Positions 17,663 to 25,523 of a stretch of 64,000 bases of DNA are shown piece after piece (the stretch's first letter is position 1; each line of letters opens with the position of its first letter). The position numbers and the translations under genes were made by a program. The notes under the pieces were generated by a model that saw only the letters and a program-made list of their open reading frames with translations, was not told where the DNA came from and searched no databases. Source of the DNA: Arthrobacter sp. DNA4 (GTDB lineage: Bacteria; Actinomycetota; Actinomycetes; Actinomycetales; Micrococcaceae); contig NZ_CP101466.1 in the NCBI RefSeq assembly GCF_024362385.1, positions 930,001 through 994,000 of the forward strand. Reading direction: 5' to 3'.

Positions 17663-18702
17663 AAACTGTGACTCTTGGCCTGGTGGGTGTGGGCCGGATC
17701 GGCAGCATGCACGCGGATAACATCGCCAGGCTCAACGATGCCATGAAACCGGAAGGCATTGAGGTCAGGCTGCGGCTTACTGACGTCGCCGAAGATCATG
17801 CCAGGACCGTCGCCCACAGCTTGGGCGCGGAGTTCCTTCCGTCCGTGGAAGCGCTGCTCGCCTCCGGCCTGGACGGACTGGTGGTTGCCACCGGCACGGG
17901 CACGCATCCTGGCCTCATCAAGGCCGGGATGGATGCCGGCATTCCGGTCTTCTGCGAAAAGCCGGTGGCCCTGAATGTTGCCGATGCCCTGCCTGTGCTG
18001 GACTACATCCGGGACAAGAACGGCGTGGTCCAGATCGGCCACCAGCGCCGTTTCGATGCCGGCTACCTGGAAGCACGGAGGGCTTATCAGGCAGGCGAGT
18101 TGGGGTGGATCCACTCCCTGCGCGCGGTCACCTGCGACATGGCCCCGCCGCCCGTGGAATTCCTGGCCACCTCCGGCGGGCTCTTCCGCGACTGCTCGGT
18201 GCACGACTTTGACATCCTTCGCTGGCTGACCGGCCGTGAAATCGTAGAGGTCTATGCCAAGGGATCCAACAACGGGGACCCGGAGATCGGCGCTGTAGGG
18301 GATGTGGACACAGCGCTGGCGCTGGTGACCTTCGACGACGGCACAGTGGGCACGGTCTCGGCGACCCGGTACAACGGGGCGGGCCACGACGTGCGGCTGG
18401 AAATCCAGGGGTCCAGCCGGTCGCTCATGGTGGGCCTCGACGACAGGACCGCTTTGGCATCAGCCGAGCCCGGCGTGTTATTTCCCTCGGGCGAGCCGCA
18501 CACGACGTTTGCCGGGCGCTTCGACCAGGCCTACCGTTCCGAGATGGCCGCGTTCGTTGAGCTTGTCCTGGGCCGTCGGGACAACCCGTGCACGCCCGAG
18601 GACGCCGTGGCCGCCTCCCGGGTGGCCGATGCCGCGCAGGCGTCCCTGGCCACCGGCCTTCCGGTTCGGGTGGCAGGAGCGGTACCCAGCCGGGTGGCCT
18701 GA
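17659..18702 (+). CDS. Gfo/Idh/MocA oxidoreductase, inositol 2-dehydrogenase-like
   Basis: 347 residues. N-terminal GLVGVGRIGSMHADNI, catalytic Lys in VFCEKPVALN, QIGHQRRFDAGYLEAR, and a complete D-x-x-x-H pair in RDCSVHDFDILRWLTG. GTG 17659 overlaps the previous TGA, giving MKTVTLGLVG; the upstream open frame is the previous gene in another register. The preserved catalytic residues and iolG-like profile suggest an inositol or inosose substrate. It ends 12 bp before the convergent marR-type gene with no clear terminator between. Confidence 0.87.
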   Translation: MKTVTLGLVGVGRIGSMHADNIARLNDAMKPEGIEVRLRLTDVAEDHARTVAHSLGAEFLPSVEALLASGLDGLVVATGTGTHPGLIKAGMDAGIPVFCEKPVALNVADALPVLDYIRDKNGVVQIGHQRRFDAGYLEARRAYQAGELGWIHSLRAVTCDMAPPPVEFLATSGGLFRDCSVHDFDILRWLTGREIVEVYAKGSNNGDPEIGAVGDVDTALALVTFDDGTVGTVSATRYNGAGHDVRLEIQGSSRSLMVGLDDRTALASAEPGVLFPSGEPHTTFAGRFDQAYRSEMAAFVELVLGRRDNPCTPEDAVAASRVADAAQASLATGLPVRVAGAVPSRVA

Positions 18703-18714
18703 GCCGCACCCCGG

Positions 18715-19164
18715 TCAGGACAGCGCGTGCAGCTTGGGGAGCGCGTCAACCAAGGGGGCCAGTTCCGGAATGTCCCGCGCTGCGCCCAGGGCACGTTCGA
18801 GGGTGGCATCGTGCACCGGCCTCGCTTCCTCCAGGAGGCTGAGTCCGGTGGGTGTCAGTTCCGTGTAGATACCGCGGCGGTCGTCGTCGCACAGGATCCT
18901 GGTCAGGAGGCCGCGGTCCTCCAGCCGGTTCACCAGCCTTGTGGTGGCGCTGGGGCTCAGGGCAGTGGCGCGCGCCAGCTGCTGCATGCGCATGTGCCAC
19001 CCGTCCTGACGGCTGAGGGCGTCCAGCACCGTGTACTCCACTACGGAGAGCTTCGACTTCGCCTGGAGGGCCCGTTCCAGTTCGTTTTCGATCAGCCCGT
19101 GCAGGGCCGCCAGGGTGCGCCAGCCCTGGGCGCGGACTTCGACGGCGTCGTCCTTGATGCCCAT
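18715..19164 (-). CDS. MarR-family transcriptional regulator
   Basis: 149 residues with the winged helix at about 50-110: SVVEYTVLDALSR, the recognition helix region LSPSATTRLVNRLEDRGLL, and the wing CDDDRRGIYTELTPTG. AAGGAGCAAACC precedes ATG 19164. The open frame extends upstream, but only this start gives a standard MarR size. It is divergent from an MFS exporter gene across a 171-bp region carrying a large dyad, so it probably represses that exporter and itself. Confidence 0.87.
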   Translation of the reverse strand: MGIKDDAVEVRAQGWRTLAALHGLIENELERALQAKSKLSVVEYTVLDALSRQDGWHMRMQQLARATALSPSATTRLVNRLEDRGLLTRILCDDDRRGIYTELTPTGLSLLEEARPVHDATLERALGAARDIPELAPLVDALPKLHALS

Positions 19165-19218
19165 GGTTTGCTCCTTACAGGAGGGCCCGGCAGGAGGGCC
19201 AGTGGTAGCTGCGGTCAG

Positions 19219-19280
19219 AGATAGTTGCTTGCGCGGAATAATTGCATATGCAACAATAAATACCGCGTCTGCAACTATCT
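19219..19280. promoter_or_regulatory. Composite dyad operator between marR-type and MFS genes
   Basis: Outer arms AGATAGTTGC (19219-19228) / GCAACTATCT (19271-19280) and middle arms CGCGG (19232-19236) / CCGCG (19263-19267) are spaced symmetrically, with 3 nt on each side. They enclose the perfect 12-bp palindrome TTGCATATGCAA (19242-19253). Two overlapping MarR-type sites in one 62-bp block suggest cooperative repression of both divergent promoters. Confidence 0.7.
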
Positions 19281-19335
19281 TAGGCGCCTTCCCCGTGAGG
19301 GAACAACCGCACGTACAGCTCAAAGGAGCATTCGC

Positions 19336-20538
19336 ATGCCTGTTGGCCTGATCGCACTCGCCCTTGGCGGGTTTGGCATAGGACTCACTGAATTCGTCAT
19401 CGCGGGCCTCCTGCCGCAGGTGGCAGCCGATTTTGGCGTCACCGAAGCGGAGGCCGGCTGGTTCATCTCCGGCTACGCACTCTCCGTGGTGGTCGGGGCA
19501 CTGGGCCTGACGGCCGCCGTGACACGGTTCCCGCGCAAACCCGTGCTGGCCGCCCTGCTGGTCCTGTTCATCGCCGGGAACCTGCTCTCCGCCACGGCGG
19601 ACGGCTATTGGGCCATGATGCTGGGCCGCGTTGTTGCCGCCCTTTCGCACGGCGCCTTCTTCGGGATCGGGGCCGTAGTGGCGGCCGGGATGGTCCCGCC
19701 GAGCAAGAAGGCAGGAGCCATCGCGCTCATGTTCACGGGACTAACCGCAGCAAACGTCCTGGGTGTGCCGTTCGGGACGCTGCTGGGCCAGGCCGCCGGC
19801 TGGCGTGCCACCTTTTGGGCCATCACGGTCATCGGTGTGGCCGCGCTCGCAGGCATCCTTGCGCTCGTTCCCAAGTCGGCCGGGGATGCCGAAGAAGCTG
19901 GCAGCCTCCGCTCGGAGCTCCGCGCCTTCCGCTCGGGGCAGGTGTGGCTTTCCATTGTGGTGACCATCCTGGGCTTCGGCGGCATGTTCGGCGCGTTCAC
20001 CTACATCGCCTACACCCTCACCGAAGTCTCAGGGTTCGGAGCCTCCACCGTGCCGTGGCTGCTCATTGTCTTCGGCGTGGGCCTCTTCGCCGGCAACACC
20101 CTGGGCGGTAAGGCCGCCGACCGCAACGTGGACAGGACGCTCCTCGTGGTGCTCGCCGCGCTGACCGTGGTCCTGGTGGCGTACGCCCTGACAGCCGCCA
20201 ATCCTGCCCTGACGGTCATCTCGCTGGTCCTGATGGGAGGCTTCGGCTTTGCCACCGTGCCGGGCCTGCAGATGCGCGTGATGAAGTACGCCTCGGGGGC
20301 GCCCACACTCGCCTCCGGCGCCAACATCGGAGCCTTCAACGTGGGCAACGCCCTGGGCGCATGGCTGGGCGGCGTCACCATCACAGCAGGGCTCGGCTAC
20401 ACCTCGCCCATTTGGGCCGGCGCGGCCATCACGCTTGCGGGCCTGGGGGTCATGGCACTCGCCGCGGCTGGCGCCAAGCGGAGCGAAAAGCACGCGGAGG
20501 GCCAGGTCCAGGCGGCGGAGGAGCTGGTCAGCCGCTAA
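19336..20538 (+). CDS. MFS transporter, DHA1 family (AraJ/PbuE-like efflux)
   Basis: 400 residues, 12 predicted helices. The opening LIALALGGFGIGLTEFVIAGLLPQ and the TM5 block NVLGVPFGTLLGQAAGWRATFW are typical of the DHA1 arabinose-efflux/drug-export group. AAAGGAGCATTCGC precedes ATG 19336, and the longer upstream frame lacks family likeness. It is controlled, by inference, by the divergent MarR regulator. The substrate is unknown. It ends near the convergent iolB, with a small GCGCAC/GTGCGC hairpin at 20559-20575 between them. Confidence 0.87.
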   Translation: MPVGLIALALGGFGIGLTEFVIAGLLPQVAADFGVTEAEAGWFISGYALSVVVGALGLTAAVTRFPRKPVLAALLVLFIAGNLLSATADGYWAMMLGRVVAALSHGAFFGIGAVVAAGMVPPSKKAGAIALMFTGLTAANVLGVPFGTLLGQAAGWRATFWAITVIGVAALAGILALVPKSAGDAEEAGSLRSELRAFRSGQVWLSIVVTILGFGGMFGAFTYIAYTLTEVSGFGASTVPWLLIVFGVGLFAGNTLGGKAADRNVDRTLLVVLAALTVVLVAYALTAANPALTVISLVLMGGFGFATVPGLQMRVMKYASGAPTLASGANIGAFNVGNALGAWLGGVTITAGLGYTSPIWAGAAITLAGLGVMALAAAGAKRSEKHAEGQVQAAEELVSR

Positions 20539-20576
20539 GCGGCGGGACCCGAGGAGCTGCGCACCCTCAGTGCGCG

Positions 20577-21470
20577 TCAGGCGCCGAATGGCAGCCGCGG
20601 GTCGATGTCCTGGCTCTCCCAGGTCTGCCGCACCCAGCCGTGGTGCGGGTCGTCGCTGATCAGCCACTCCCGCACGGGACCGGGGCCCGCCATGACATTC
20701 AGGTAGTACATGTCGTAACCGGGCGCGGCCATGGCAGGACCGTGCCACCCGTAAGGAACCAGGACAACGTCGCCCGTGCGGACTTCGGCCGAGACATCAA
20801 TGGGGCGTTCGTCGGAGGCGTAGACGCGCTGGTAGCCGATGGCGTCGGCGTCGGAGGGAGCGCCTGACCCTGCCGCCACCTGTGTCTCGAAGTAGTAGAT
20901 CTCCTCCAGGGAGGTCTCGCCGTCCTTCTCCTCATCATGCTTGTGCGGAGGATACGAGGACCAGTTCCCGGCCGGGGTGAGGACCTCGCAGACGATGAAG
21001 CGGTCGGCCTCGAGTGCTGCCGGCGTGCCGAAGTTGTGGACCTGGCGTGAGCAGTTGCCGGCGCCGCGCAGTTCCACCGGCGTTTCGGCCGCGGATACCA
21101 GCCGGGTGGGGTACGACGCGTTCGCCGGTGCGGTGGCCACGGCAACGCGGCCCCCTTCGGCAGAGCTGATGCTCACGGCGCAGCCGGTGCCGGAGTAGAG
21201 CACGTCCGTCGGCCCGGAGAAGACAGAGGGCCGGCCGTTCAAGGGATGGTCGGTGCCGTCAACGGTGACGATGAAGGACCCGTTGAGGGGCACAACGATC
21301 CGTTCCTCGTCCCCGGCGGGAAGTTCGACGGCGGCGCCGGCAGGCACGGTGGCCACCTTCAGTCCGGTGTGTGCCCAGCCGTCTACGGTGAGAGAGGAGT
21401 CGGATGTTCCGATCGAGACATCCCATTTGCCGTCGGCGGCAGTGCCCAGGGGGTAGACCCAGTTGGTCAT
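20577..21470 (-). CDS. iolB: 5-deoxy-glucuronate isomerase IolB
   Basis: 297-residue bicupin that converts 5-deoxy-glucuronate to 2-deoxy-5-keto-gluconate, the substrate of IolC. The C-terminal cupin has the conserved metal block SSYPPHKHDEEKDGETSLEE followed by IYYFE, and later VPYGWHGPAMAAPGYDMYYLNVMAGP. The N-terminus MTNWVYPLG is also standard. It lies 17 bp downstream of the GntR-type regulator gene on the same strand, so the two form an operon separate from iolCDA. Confidence 0.94.
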   Translation of the reverse strand: MTNWVYPLGTAADGKWDVSIGTSDSSLTVDGWAHTGLKVATVPAGAAVELPAGDEERIVVPLNGSFIVTVDGTDHPLNGRPSVFSGPTDVLYSGTGCAVSISSAEGGRVAVATAPANASYPTRLVSAAETPVELRGAGNCSRQVHNFGTPAALEADRFIVCEVLTPAGNWSSYPPHKHDEEKDGETSLEEIYYFETQVAAGSGAPSDADAIGYQRVYASDERPIDVSAEVRTGDVVLVPYGWHGPAMAAPGYDMYYLNVMAGPGPVREWLISDDPHHGWVRQTWESQDIDPRLPFGA

Positions 21471-21487
21471 GGAGTTGGCTCCTTGGA

Positions 21488-22243
21488 TTATCGCTGTACG
21501 AGTGTCATTTCAAAGCTGTAGGAATCGGCGCGGTACACATGCTGTCCTGTTTCCACCCGGCGTCCGGTATCGTCCACGGCGGTGCGTTCCATGGTGACCA
21601 GCGCGGATCCTTCGCTGGTTTCCAGCATGGAGGCCTGGTACTCATTAGCGGTCATGGCGCCGATCCGCTGGGTGGCCAGCCGGAAGTTCACCCCGCCGCG
21701 GCGGAGGATCGAGTACAGGCCCTCGGCACCGAGCATTGCCTCGTCCATCTCGGCGATGTCGTCGCGCACCCAGTTCTCCATGAGGGCCAGGGGTTTGCCG
21801 CCGACTTTCCGCAGCCTGGTGAAGTGGTACACCTTCGAGCCTGCGGGGAGCTGGAGCGTGGCCAGGAGGGCGTCGTCGGCCTCGATGTGGGAGAAGCTCA
21901 GGACTTCCGTGGTGGGTTTCTTGCCGTTGTTGGTGAGGTCGTCATAGAGGCTGGACAGCTCCAAAGGGCGTCGCACCTGGCTGGAGACCACCTGCGTTCC
22001 CACGCCGCGCTTGCGCACCAGCAGGCCGGACCGGACCAATTCGTCCATGGCCTTGCGCATGGTTGGCCGGGACAGGTTGAGCTGGGCTGCCAGGTCGATC
22101 TCGTTGTCCAACCGGCTGCCGGGCTCCAGCACGCCACTGTAAATGGCTGCCTCGATGCCCTGGACCACCTGGTGGTACAAGGGCACGGGGGAGGAGCGGT
22201 CGATGCTGAGTCCCAGGTTGTTCGCCACAGTGCATTTCCTCAT
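21488..22243 (-). CDS. iolR: GntR/HutC-family regulator, probable inositol repressor IolR
   Basis: 251 residues. The N-terminal winged helix (about 15-85) reads PVPLYHQVVQGIEAAIYSG, RLDNEIDLAAQLNLSRPTMR and VRKRGVGTQVV. A UTRA effector domain follows (about 95-245, ending TGQHVYRADSYSFEM). It shares an operon with iolB, and six copies of a TGTnYTRWCR box sit before the iol transcription units, one of them 70 bp before its own start. That supports an autoregulated repressor released by an inositol metabolite. The box resembles the IolR motif I recall for Corynebacterium (KGWCHTRACA). Binding is inferred. Confidence 0.8.
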   Translation of the reverse strand: MRKCTVANNLGLSIDRSSPVPLYHQVVQGIEAAIYSGVLEPGSRLDNEIDLAAQLNLSRPTMRKAMDELVRSGLLVRKRGVGTQVVSSQVRRPLELSSLYDDLTNNGKKPTTEVLSFSHIEADDALLATLQLPAGSKVYHFTRLRKVGGKPLALMENWVRDDIAEMDEAMLGAEGLYSILRRGGVNFRLATQRIGAMTANEYQASMLETSEGSALVTMERTAVDDTGRRVETGQHVYRADSYSFEMTLVQR

Positions 22244-22312
22244 ACGTCGGTGTCAGCACCTTGATCTGGTCTCGACGCCGGCGCTGGCGGGCCTCTTCGG
22301 CATATGTCCGCT

Positions 22313-22322
22313 TGATAGGACA
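22313..22322 (-). promoter_or_regulatory. IolR-like box before the iolR-iolB operon
   Basis: The minus strand reads TGTCCTATCA, which fits the TGTnYTRWCR consensus. It is 70 bp upstream of the regulator start codon, consistent with autoregulation. No second box is found at 16-bp spacing here. Confidence 0.45.
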
Positions 22323-22407
22323 TAGTTTCTTCCTTGAATCGTAGCAGGCGCCTGCCGCCGGTCAAGGGATTGCGTCCGCACCCCGCCCGACGCGGCGTCT
22401 CCGCGCC

Positions 22408-22559
22408 GTGCTGTACATGAACGACTCCCTCAACATGACCGCCTCGAGGAAGCCAGTGTGGTGAGCGCACTGCTGTTCCCGGGTGCCGCCGTCGGCGCCC
22501 TCACCGGAGGCGGCATGGCCGACCACTGCGGGGCCTGTCCGGCGCCTTTCCGTGATTGA
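22408..22559 (+). pseudogene. Remnant of a sugar-porter MFS transporter
   Basis: The plus strand encodes VLYMNDSLNMTA in one frame. From 22443 another frame encodes LEEASVVSALLFPGAAVGAL and TGGGMADHCG before a TGA at 22557-22559. Together these match the TM1-TM2 region of sugar porters (compare EDLGLTPLTEGLVTSSLLFG and GGRLADRNG in the intact iolT). A -1/+1 shift near 22442 and truncation on both sides show decay. It may be what is left of a second inositol porter next to the regulator. Confidence 0.65.
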
Positions 22560-22639
22560 CGAAAAGGGAAAGGTCCGGTCCCGCGTTTGCGTCCGGTGGC
22601 CTAGGCTGGCTCCATGATGTGGACTGTGGGGCAGCAGCC

Positions 22640-23776
22640 GTGAATTACGCCGGAAGCCTTGGCCCCCGTCCCCGCACCCTCGAGGTACAGGACCTGGCGA
22701 GCTTCGACCGTCTGGTGGCTGGCGGTGCGGTCAATCTGCACGGCTGGCATGCACAGTCCCTGGACCTGCGGGGCCGGTCGGCCGCACTGAAAAGCGTCAG
22801 CGTCGAAGGCGCCATGTTCCTCGGCTGCCTCTTTGACGACGGCATGGAAGCCAACCTGCGCGGCCGCGGTGCCCTGATCTTTCCGCGGCTTGATGGCGTC
22901 CCCTTCGACCCCTACCGGGCTTCGCTGTATTCACCGGCCGAGCTGTATGCCGGTCTTGCCAGGTCCCCGTACGAGGAACTGCCGGATGCCCGCATCTACC
23001 ACTGGAGCATTCAGCCGGGGCAGCGGCACCGCGTGGACGCAACCCTGGCCTCTGCCCTGCACGACCATGCGATCGGGGATGCGCTGGAGGAACTGACGCG
23101 ATCGGAGGCGTGGACCCGCCGGTCCATTGTCGGCGTCATGGGCGGCCATGCGGCGCCCCGGGGGAGCCGGGAGTTTGCGGATGCGGCGCGGCTTGGGAAG
23201 CTGCTGGCCGGTGAGGGCTATTCGGTGGCCACCGGCGGCGGCCCCGGTGCCATGGAGGCGGCTAACCTGGGCGCCTACCTGTGCCAGGCGTCCGACGGCG
23301 ACTTGGAGGCGGCGCTTGCCACGCTCGCGGTGGTCCCGGGGTTCCGGCCGTCCGTGTCGGCGTGGGCGCGGGCGGCGGCTGCCGTCGTCGAACGCCATCC
23401 GGACGGGACTCCGTCGCTCGGGATCCCCACCTGGTTTTACGGGCATGAGCCGCCCAACTACTTTGCCACGCACATCGCCAAATACTTCGCCAATGCCATC
23501 CGCGAGGCCATCCTGCTGGAACTCTGCCACGGCGGCATCGTCTTCCTGCCGGGTGCAGCGGGTACCGTCCAGGAGATCTTCCAGGACGCGTGCGAGAACT
23601 ACTATGGCGCCCGCGAAAAGGTGGCCCCCATGGTCCTGGTGGGTCGGCGCCACTGGGAGCAGGAGTATCCGGCCTGGCCCATGCTGCGCAGCCTGGCCGC
23701 CGGCAGGGCCATGGCGGACTACATCCACCTGGTGGACACGGTGGATGAAGCAGTGGAGGTCCTCCGGCAGCGCTGA
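22640..23776 (+). CDS. LOG-family Rossmann-fold nucleotide-binding protein
   Basis: 378 residues from GTG 22640. The C-terminal half is LOG/TIGR00730-like: IVGVMGGHAAPRGSREF, ATGGGPGAMEAANLGAYL (nucleotide-binding loop) and FLPGAAGTVQEIFQDACENYYG (the PGGxGTxxE motif with Ala-Ala). Small LOG proteins are cytokinin-type phosphoribohydrolases. This long form has a roughly 170-residue N-terminal extension of unknown role, and its activity is not established. The start is uncertain because no strong ribosome site is visible. The last codons lie inside a 20-bp-stem hairpin. Confidence 0.7.
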   Translation: MNYAGSLGPRPRTLEVQDLASFDRLVAGGAVNLHGWHAQSLDLRGRSAALKSVSVEGAMFLGCLFDDGMEANLRGRGALIFPRLDGVPFDPYRASLYSPAELYAGLARSPYEELPDARIYHWSIQPGQRHRVDATLASALHDHAIGDALEELTRSEAWTRRSIVGVMGGHAAPRGSREFADAARLGKLLAGEGYSVATGGGPGAMEAANLGAYLCQASDGDLEAALATLAVVPGFRPSVSAWARAAAAVVERHPDGTPSLGIPTWFYGHEPPNYFATHIAKYFANAIREAILLELCHGGIVFLPGAAGTVQEIFQDACENYYGAREKVAPMVLVGRRHWEQEYPAWPMLRSLAAGRAMADYIHLVDTVDEAVEVLRQR

Positions 23777-23797
23777 ACGCTGCCGGAGGACCTCCAC
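23753..23797. terminator. Bidirectional hairpin overlapping the LOG stop codon
   Basis: Arms 23753-23772 and 23778-23797 are perfectly complementary (20 bp; outer GTGGAGGTCC / GGACCTCCAC). The loop is CTGAA, and the TGA stop (23774-23776) sits inside it. It is shared by the convergent LOG and VIT genes. Confidence 0.85.
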
Positions 23798-23817
23798 GAA
23801 GTGTCCTTTGCCTGGTG

Positions 23818-24957
23818 CTAGCCGACGGCCGTGCCGAAGAGCAGGCCCAGCAGGTACGTGATGGCTGCCGCGCCCAGGCCGATGGCAAGCTGCCGCAGGC
23901 CGCGGGTCAGCGGAGAGGTGCCGGACAGCAGGCCGACGGCGGCACCGGTCGCCAGGAGCGCGATGCCCACCAGGGCGCCTGCGACCACGAGGGCAGCGAC
24001 GCCGGTGAGGCCGAACAGGAACGGCAGGATGGGGACGATGGCGCCGGAGGCGAAGAAGCAGAAGCTGGACAGCGCCGCACCCCAGGCCGTGCCCACGGCC
24101 TCATGCTGGTCCTCTTCCTCCGGCAGGTCCGGCTGCAGGGACAGGCTGGGATCGCAGTCGCAGGGCAGCAACCCCATGCGCTCGGCCACCCGGTGTTCGG
24201 CCGCTTCCCGGGACATGCCGCGGGCCAGGTACACCAGGAGGAGTTCGTTGTGTTCCAGGTCCAGTTGGGGTGCGGCCGCCAGCGTGACCTGCGTGGGCCG
24301 GGTGGCCGCCAGCAGTTCGCGCTGGGAGCGGACCGAAATGAATTCGCCCGCGCCCATGGACATGGCACCGGCCAGGAGCCCGGCGATGCCGCTGAGGAGC
24401 ACCACGCTGCTGGCCACGCCGGACGCGGCCATGCCCATCACCAGGGAGAGGTTGCTGACCAGGCCGTCGTTCGCGCCAAAGACCGCGGCGCGGAAGGTAC
24501 CGGCCAGGCGGTTGCGCCCACGGGTGGCCAGGCCCCGCACCACTTCCTCATGGATCTGCTCATCAGCGGCCATGGCGGCTGTGGCGTTGGGGTCCTTGGC
24601 GTAGGGGGAGCGGCCCTCGGCGCGCTGGGCCAGGGCAAGGACAAACACGGAGCCAAAGTGGCGGGCCAGGAATCCGAGGAAACGGCTCCGGGCAGAGGCC
24701 CTTTTCGGCTTGCCTGCGTGGTCGCCCAGCAGCGCCAGCCAATGGGCCTCATGGCGGCCTTCGGCCTCGGCCAGGGCAAGGAGGATGGACCGTTCCTCGC
24801 CCTCGCGGTTCTGGGCCAGGTCCCGGTAGACGGCGGCTTCCGCGCGCTCGTCGGCCAGGTATTGGCGCCACCGCTTGATGTTCGACGGCGAGGGCTGGGT
24901 TGGGTTGGCGGCCCCGGCGGGCGTGGCGTGGGATTCGGACTGGGCGTGCTGCGACAC
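23818..24957 (-). CDS. VIT1/CCC1-family protein with N-terminal ferritin-like domain
   Basis: 379 residues. After a polar N-terminus, residues about 28-160 form a ferritin-like helical region with repeated Glu/His (ADERAEAAVYRDLAQ, LAEAEGRHEAHW, AADEQIHEEVVRGL), a likely iron or manganese site. The C-terminal half is a VIT-type membrane domain: FRAAVFGANDGLVSNLSLVMG, a GAMSMGAGEFISVRSQ loop and three more helices to the end. Family members move Fe2+/Mn2+ out of the cytosol. A CDCDP motif in the linker could add a metal site. Its monocistronic placement gives no further clue. Confidence 0.87.
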   Translation of the reverse strand: MSQHAQSESHATPAGAANPTQPSPSNIKRWRQYLADERAEAAVYRDLAQNREGEERSILLALAEAEGRHEAHWLALLGDHAGKPKRASARSRFLGFLARHFGSVFVLALAQRAEGRSPYAKDPNATAAMAADEQIHEEVVRGLATRGRNRLAGTFRAAVFGANDGLVSNLSLVMGMAASGVASSVVLLSGIAGLLAGAMSMGAGEFISVRSQRELLAATRPTQVTLAAAPQLDLEHNELLLVYLARGMSREAAEHRVAERMGLLPCDCDPSLSLQPDLPEEEDQHEAVGTAWGAALSSFCFFASGAIVPILPFLFGLTGVAALVVAGALVGIALLATGAAVGLLSGTSPLTRGLRQLAIGLGAAAITYLLGLLFGTAVG

Positions 24958-25223
24958 TGTAACTCCTGGGCTGGAAAGGGCATGTACTCGCGCCTTTGCC
25001 CTGCCAGCCTACTGCGGATTTCCGTGGTTTTTTGGCTGGCAAACCTCGCTGGGAAGTTTCGGTAGACCTTAAAACGGAGGGTGTCCGGGCCAGGGTTCTG
25101 CGCTCATTTCCGGGACCGCGGCGGCTATTGACCCGTCCGCCCGGCCGGTGCTCTGATGAAGGTGTGGCGCAGCCTGCGCCCTACCTGAAAGAGCACGTCA
25201 GGCGAACATACGGAGGTTGAATC

Positions 25224-25448
25224 ATGAGCACCACCGGACAGCACCCGGACATGCCGCACCTGGACGCCGTCGAAGCGGACCCCGCCTACGATTACGCCGA
25301 GGATGCACCGGTAGACGACGCGGACTGGGACGCGGAAGACGAGTTCATCGACGAGGAAGAGCCGGTGGTCCAGCCGGCCCCGGTAGTCATCGACGCCGAG
25401 GACCGTGAGGTCCCGCTGGATGACGACGAGCGCGACACGGGGGAGTAG
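25224..25448 (+). CDS. Small acidic protein of unknown function
   Basis: 74 residues with over 35% Asp/Glu, no Cys and no membrane segment (DAEDEFIDEEEPVVQPAPVV). It is likely disordered. A clear ribosome site (CGGAGG, 6 nt before ATG) and a 23-bp-stem terminator right after the stop support a real single-gene unit. A TTGACC hexamer at 25128 could be the -35 of its promoter. I do not recognise the family. Confidence 0.7.
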   Translation: MSTTGQHPDMPHLDAVEADPAYDYAEDAPVDDADWDAEDEFIDEEEPVVQPAPVVIDAEDREVPLDDDERDTGE

Positions 25449-25453
25449 GACTT

Positions 25454-25505
25454 ACGACGGCGGCACCTCCTTTCGCTGCAGGGCGAAAGGAGGTGCCGCC
25501 GTCGT
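25454..25505. terminator. Very strong bidirectional terminator hairpin
   Basis: Perfect 23-bp arms at 25454-25476 and 25483-25505, beginning ACGACGGCGGCACC, with loop TGCAGG. It is shared by the acidic-protein gene and the convergent symporter gene. The arm core recurs at 53374 and 63497. Confidence 0.9.
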
Positions 25506-25523
25506 GCGTTTAATCCCTGCGGG

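Larger units (their letters stand above)
22244..22639. other. Gene-free 396-bp interval between the iolR-like gene and the LOG gene
   Basis: It contains the iolR-like leader and promoter with one IolR-like box (22313-22322) and a frameshifted remnant of a sugar-porter gene (22408-22559). The last 80 bp before the LOG-type gene contain no recognisable coding sequence. Confidence 0.6.

Noticed and set aside
25454-25505. CRISPR-like or transposon-end repeat
   Set aside because: It is a single perfect hairpin between convergent gene ends with no spacers or flanking duplication; terminator function explains it.
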